A DNA stretch of 10,469 nucleotides from contig JALTMC010000397.1 of assembly GCA_027005175.1 (NCBI GenBank), positions 6,945 through 17,413 of the forward strand. The letters run 5' to 3'. Position 1 is the first letter of the stretch, and each line of letters begins with the position of its first letter. Under the pieces are notes generated by a model that was given only the letters and a program-made list of their open reading frames with translations, did no database searches and was not told the DNA's origin. The position numbers and the translations under genes are program-made. Below are positions 9,239 through 10,469 of this stretch, piece by piece. The DNA is from Myxococcales bacterium. Its GTDB lineage: Bacteria; Myxococcota_C; UBA6777.

Positions 9239-10469
9239 ATGAGACAACGGCATTCCCTTGCAATCGTAGGGATCATTTTCTTTCTTTTGTGTTTGCAGAC
9301 ACCTCTTACAGCCTGCAGAAGTCGCTCAGCCTCGTCTGGAGCTTCCCCCTCAAAAAAAGCAACATCTATCCAAACAAGCTCCAGAACAAAGCAAGCCAGG
9401 GAAAGTGGTGCAAAATCAGCCTCAACCCCTGCAAAAAACATTTCTTCCAGGCATAACCCAGAAGAGTTATGTTTGTTACACGAAGCCATAAAGCGCTCCT
9501 TATCCTCTAGCCCAGGAGCCCTCACAAAGAAGGATCGAGTGATCCTCTCGGGCATCGCCTGGATGGTTCGATTTATTGAACAAGACGCCAGATTTGATGC
9601 CATTTTCCCCGAATATATATACTTCTTAACCAACCTGAAACGCAACGCCCAAGGTCAAGCCATCGGGCATATTGCGGGTCTCTTGTTGCGAAATGCGTTT
9701 CGACGTGCCAAGCTCCACCTCAAAGATATCTTCGACAAAACGATCGAAGACAAATGGCGATTCATCTCCATTCTTCCTTTGTTATACGACAACAAAGTTC
9801 CTGGAAAACCTTATCTTTCGTTTTATCGATCACACTTCCCAAAAGGTCTCTCCAGTCCCAAAATCCAGACCTTTGCGCAAGCATTAAAAAAAGAAAACTA
9901 TGAGGTGTTGGGTGATTTACTCCGCCGTGAATCCAGGCTGCATGCTTTCTTGAAAAAGCACCCACGCAACCCTTATGGCTTGCGTGCCAGTCAACTCCCT
10001 TCTTATTTGAAACAACTCAAACAGACCCGCTTTGCCTACACATGGAAAACCGATCCTGACGATTACATCGTGCAAAGTATCTTACTCAAGCGCCTAGCCA
10101 CAGCTCTCAAAAAGAACAATCCAAAACATCCGCTGCGCAAGACCATTCAACAGTACTTTCGCAAAGAGTGGTCAACTCTACGTCACAAAACAAAAAGTAT
10201 CGAGTTGCTGGCCCAAAGTATCCAAGGCCTAGCACAGGTCAGTAACACAAAGTCAGCGCAACTATTGGAGTCGGTTAAGTATCTGATGTCACGGCAAAAC
10301 GCAAATGGTTCGTGGGGAACCATAGATCAAGCCAAAGCCAGTGACCTGGAAAAAATTCGTCCCACTCTTCACACGATTCTGGCTTTGCAAGCAAGCCGCA
10401 CCATCACAGCAACAGAAAAAAAGCAAAAGAAAGCATCGAGGATTGGTTGGATCGCAAGTAGCGCATGTC
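9239..10469 (+). CDS. Lipoprotein with terpenoid-cyclase-like QW repeat (3' end outside window)
   Basis: The frame is open from the ATG at 9239 to the window edge: 410 codons, no stop. AGAGGAG (9227-9233) lies 5 bases before the ATG, an excellent ribosome binding site. The signal peptide MRQRHSLAIVGIIFFLLCLQ ends in lipobox LTAC with Cys26. Residues 27-72 form a low-complexity Ser/Thr/Lys/Arg linker. A long helical, basic region of no recognised family follows (about 73-335). Residues 345-360 contain YLMSRQNANGSWG, a QW-type motif (QxxxGxW) of the alpha/alpha-toroid prenyltransferase/squalene-oxidase repeat family (PF00432/PF13243 type), with RPTLHTILALQ as the expected next helix. Only one such repeat is visible before the edge; more would be expected beyond it. 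Enzymatic cyclase activity is not implied, as these repeats also occur in non-catalytic exported proteins. It is divergent from the UPF0489 gene. Confidence 0.85.
   Translation, partial: MRQRHSLAIVGIIFFLLCLQTPLTACRSRSASSGASPSKKATSIQTSSRTKQARESGAKSASTPAKNISSRHNPEELCLLHEAIKRSLSSSPGALTKKDRVILSGIAWMVRFIEQDARFDAIFPEYIYFLTNLKRNAQGQAIGHIAGLLLRNAFRRAKLHLKDIFDKTIEDKWRFISILPLLYDNKVPGKPYLSFYRSHFPKGLSSPKIQTFAQALKKENYEVLGDLLRRESRLHAFLKKHPRNPYGLRASQLPSYLKQLKQTRFAYTWKTDPDDYIVQSILLKRLATALKKNNPKHPLRKTIQQYFRKEWSTLRHKTKSIELLAQSIQGLAQVSNTKSAQLLESVKYLMSRQNANGSWGTIDQAKASDLEKIRPTLHTILALQASRTITATEKKQKKASRIGWIASSAC

Noticed and set aside
9199-9645. Minus-strand open frame of 148 codons at the divergent region
   Set aside because: It is antisense to the 5' part of the plus-strand lipoprotein gene, which has a strong ribosome binding site, lipobox and an uninterrupted frame to the window edge.

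Overview
The window looks like a chromosomal segment of a Gram-negative bacterium of the former Deltaproteobacteria, tentatively Myxococcota or a neighbouring phylum. The evidence is a Proteobacteria-like RpoC with a large insertion in the trigger loop, a very cysteine-rich lipoprotein built from DCPxGxxC modules with DGGGG linkers (a style common in Myxococcota-type genomes), a second lipoprotein, and roughly 50% GC by eye. The phylum call is inference; a tree of the RpoC fragment would settle it.

Layout. (1) 1-3585 (+): rpoC, RNA polymerase beta' subunit, entering from the left without its first ~200 residues. (2) 3586-3730: convergent junction with a C-rich, G-poor stretch, a 32-bp tandem repeat (2.8 copies) and a short palindrome. 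(3) 3731-4950 (-): two-gene unit made of a 37-cysteine lipoprotein followed 5 bp later by a small single-span membrane protein whose 5' end is an exact in-frame 27-bp triplication. (4) 4951-5311: divergent intergenic region with a 24-bp direct repeat, palindromes and overlapping candidate promoters. (5) 5312-7258 (+): a CPBP-family membrane protein, then a class C beta-lactamase/EstB-type serine hydrolase. (6) 7250-7404: five 31-bp hairpin-forming repeats at the second convergent junction; the first copy supplies the hydrolase stop codon. (7) 7427-8998 (-): membrane-anchored UPF0489 protein with an arginase-like metal site. (8) 8999-9238: divergent intergenic region. (9) 9239-10469 (+): a lipoprotein with a terpenoid-cyclase-like QW motif, running off the right end; it has no stop codon in the window.

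Apart from rpoC, every gene encodes a membrane, lipid-anchored or hydrolytic protein of unassigned physiological role. I see no defence system, mobile element, prophage, CRISPR array, tRNA or rRNA. The most distinctive property is the density of short tandem duplications: four arrays with unrelated 24-32 bp units in 10 kb. Two lie in the two convergent gene junctions, one lies in a divergent promoter region and one is inside a coding sequence. I do not find a convincing undescribed multi-gene system; the best leads are the hairpin array, the triplicated start region and the membrane-anchored UPF0489 protein facing a QW-motif lipoprotein.
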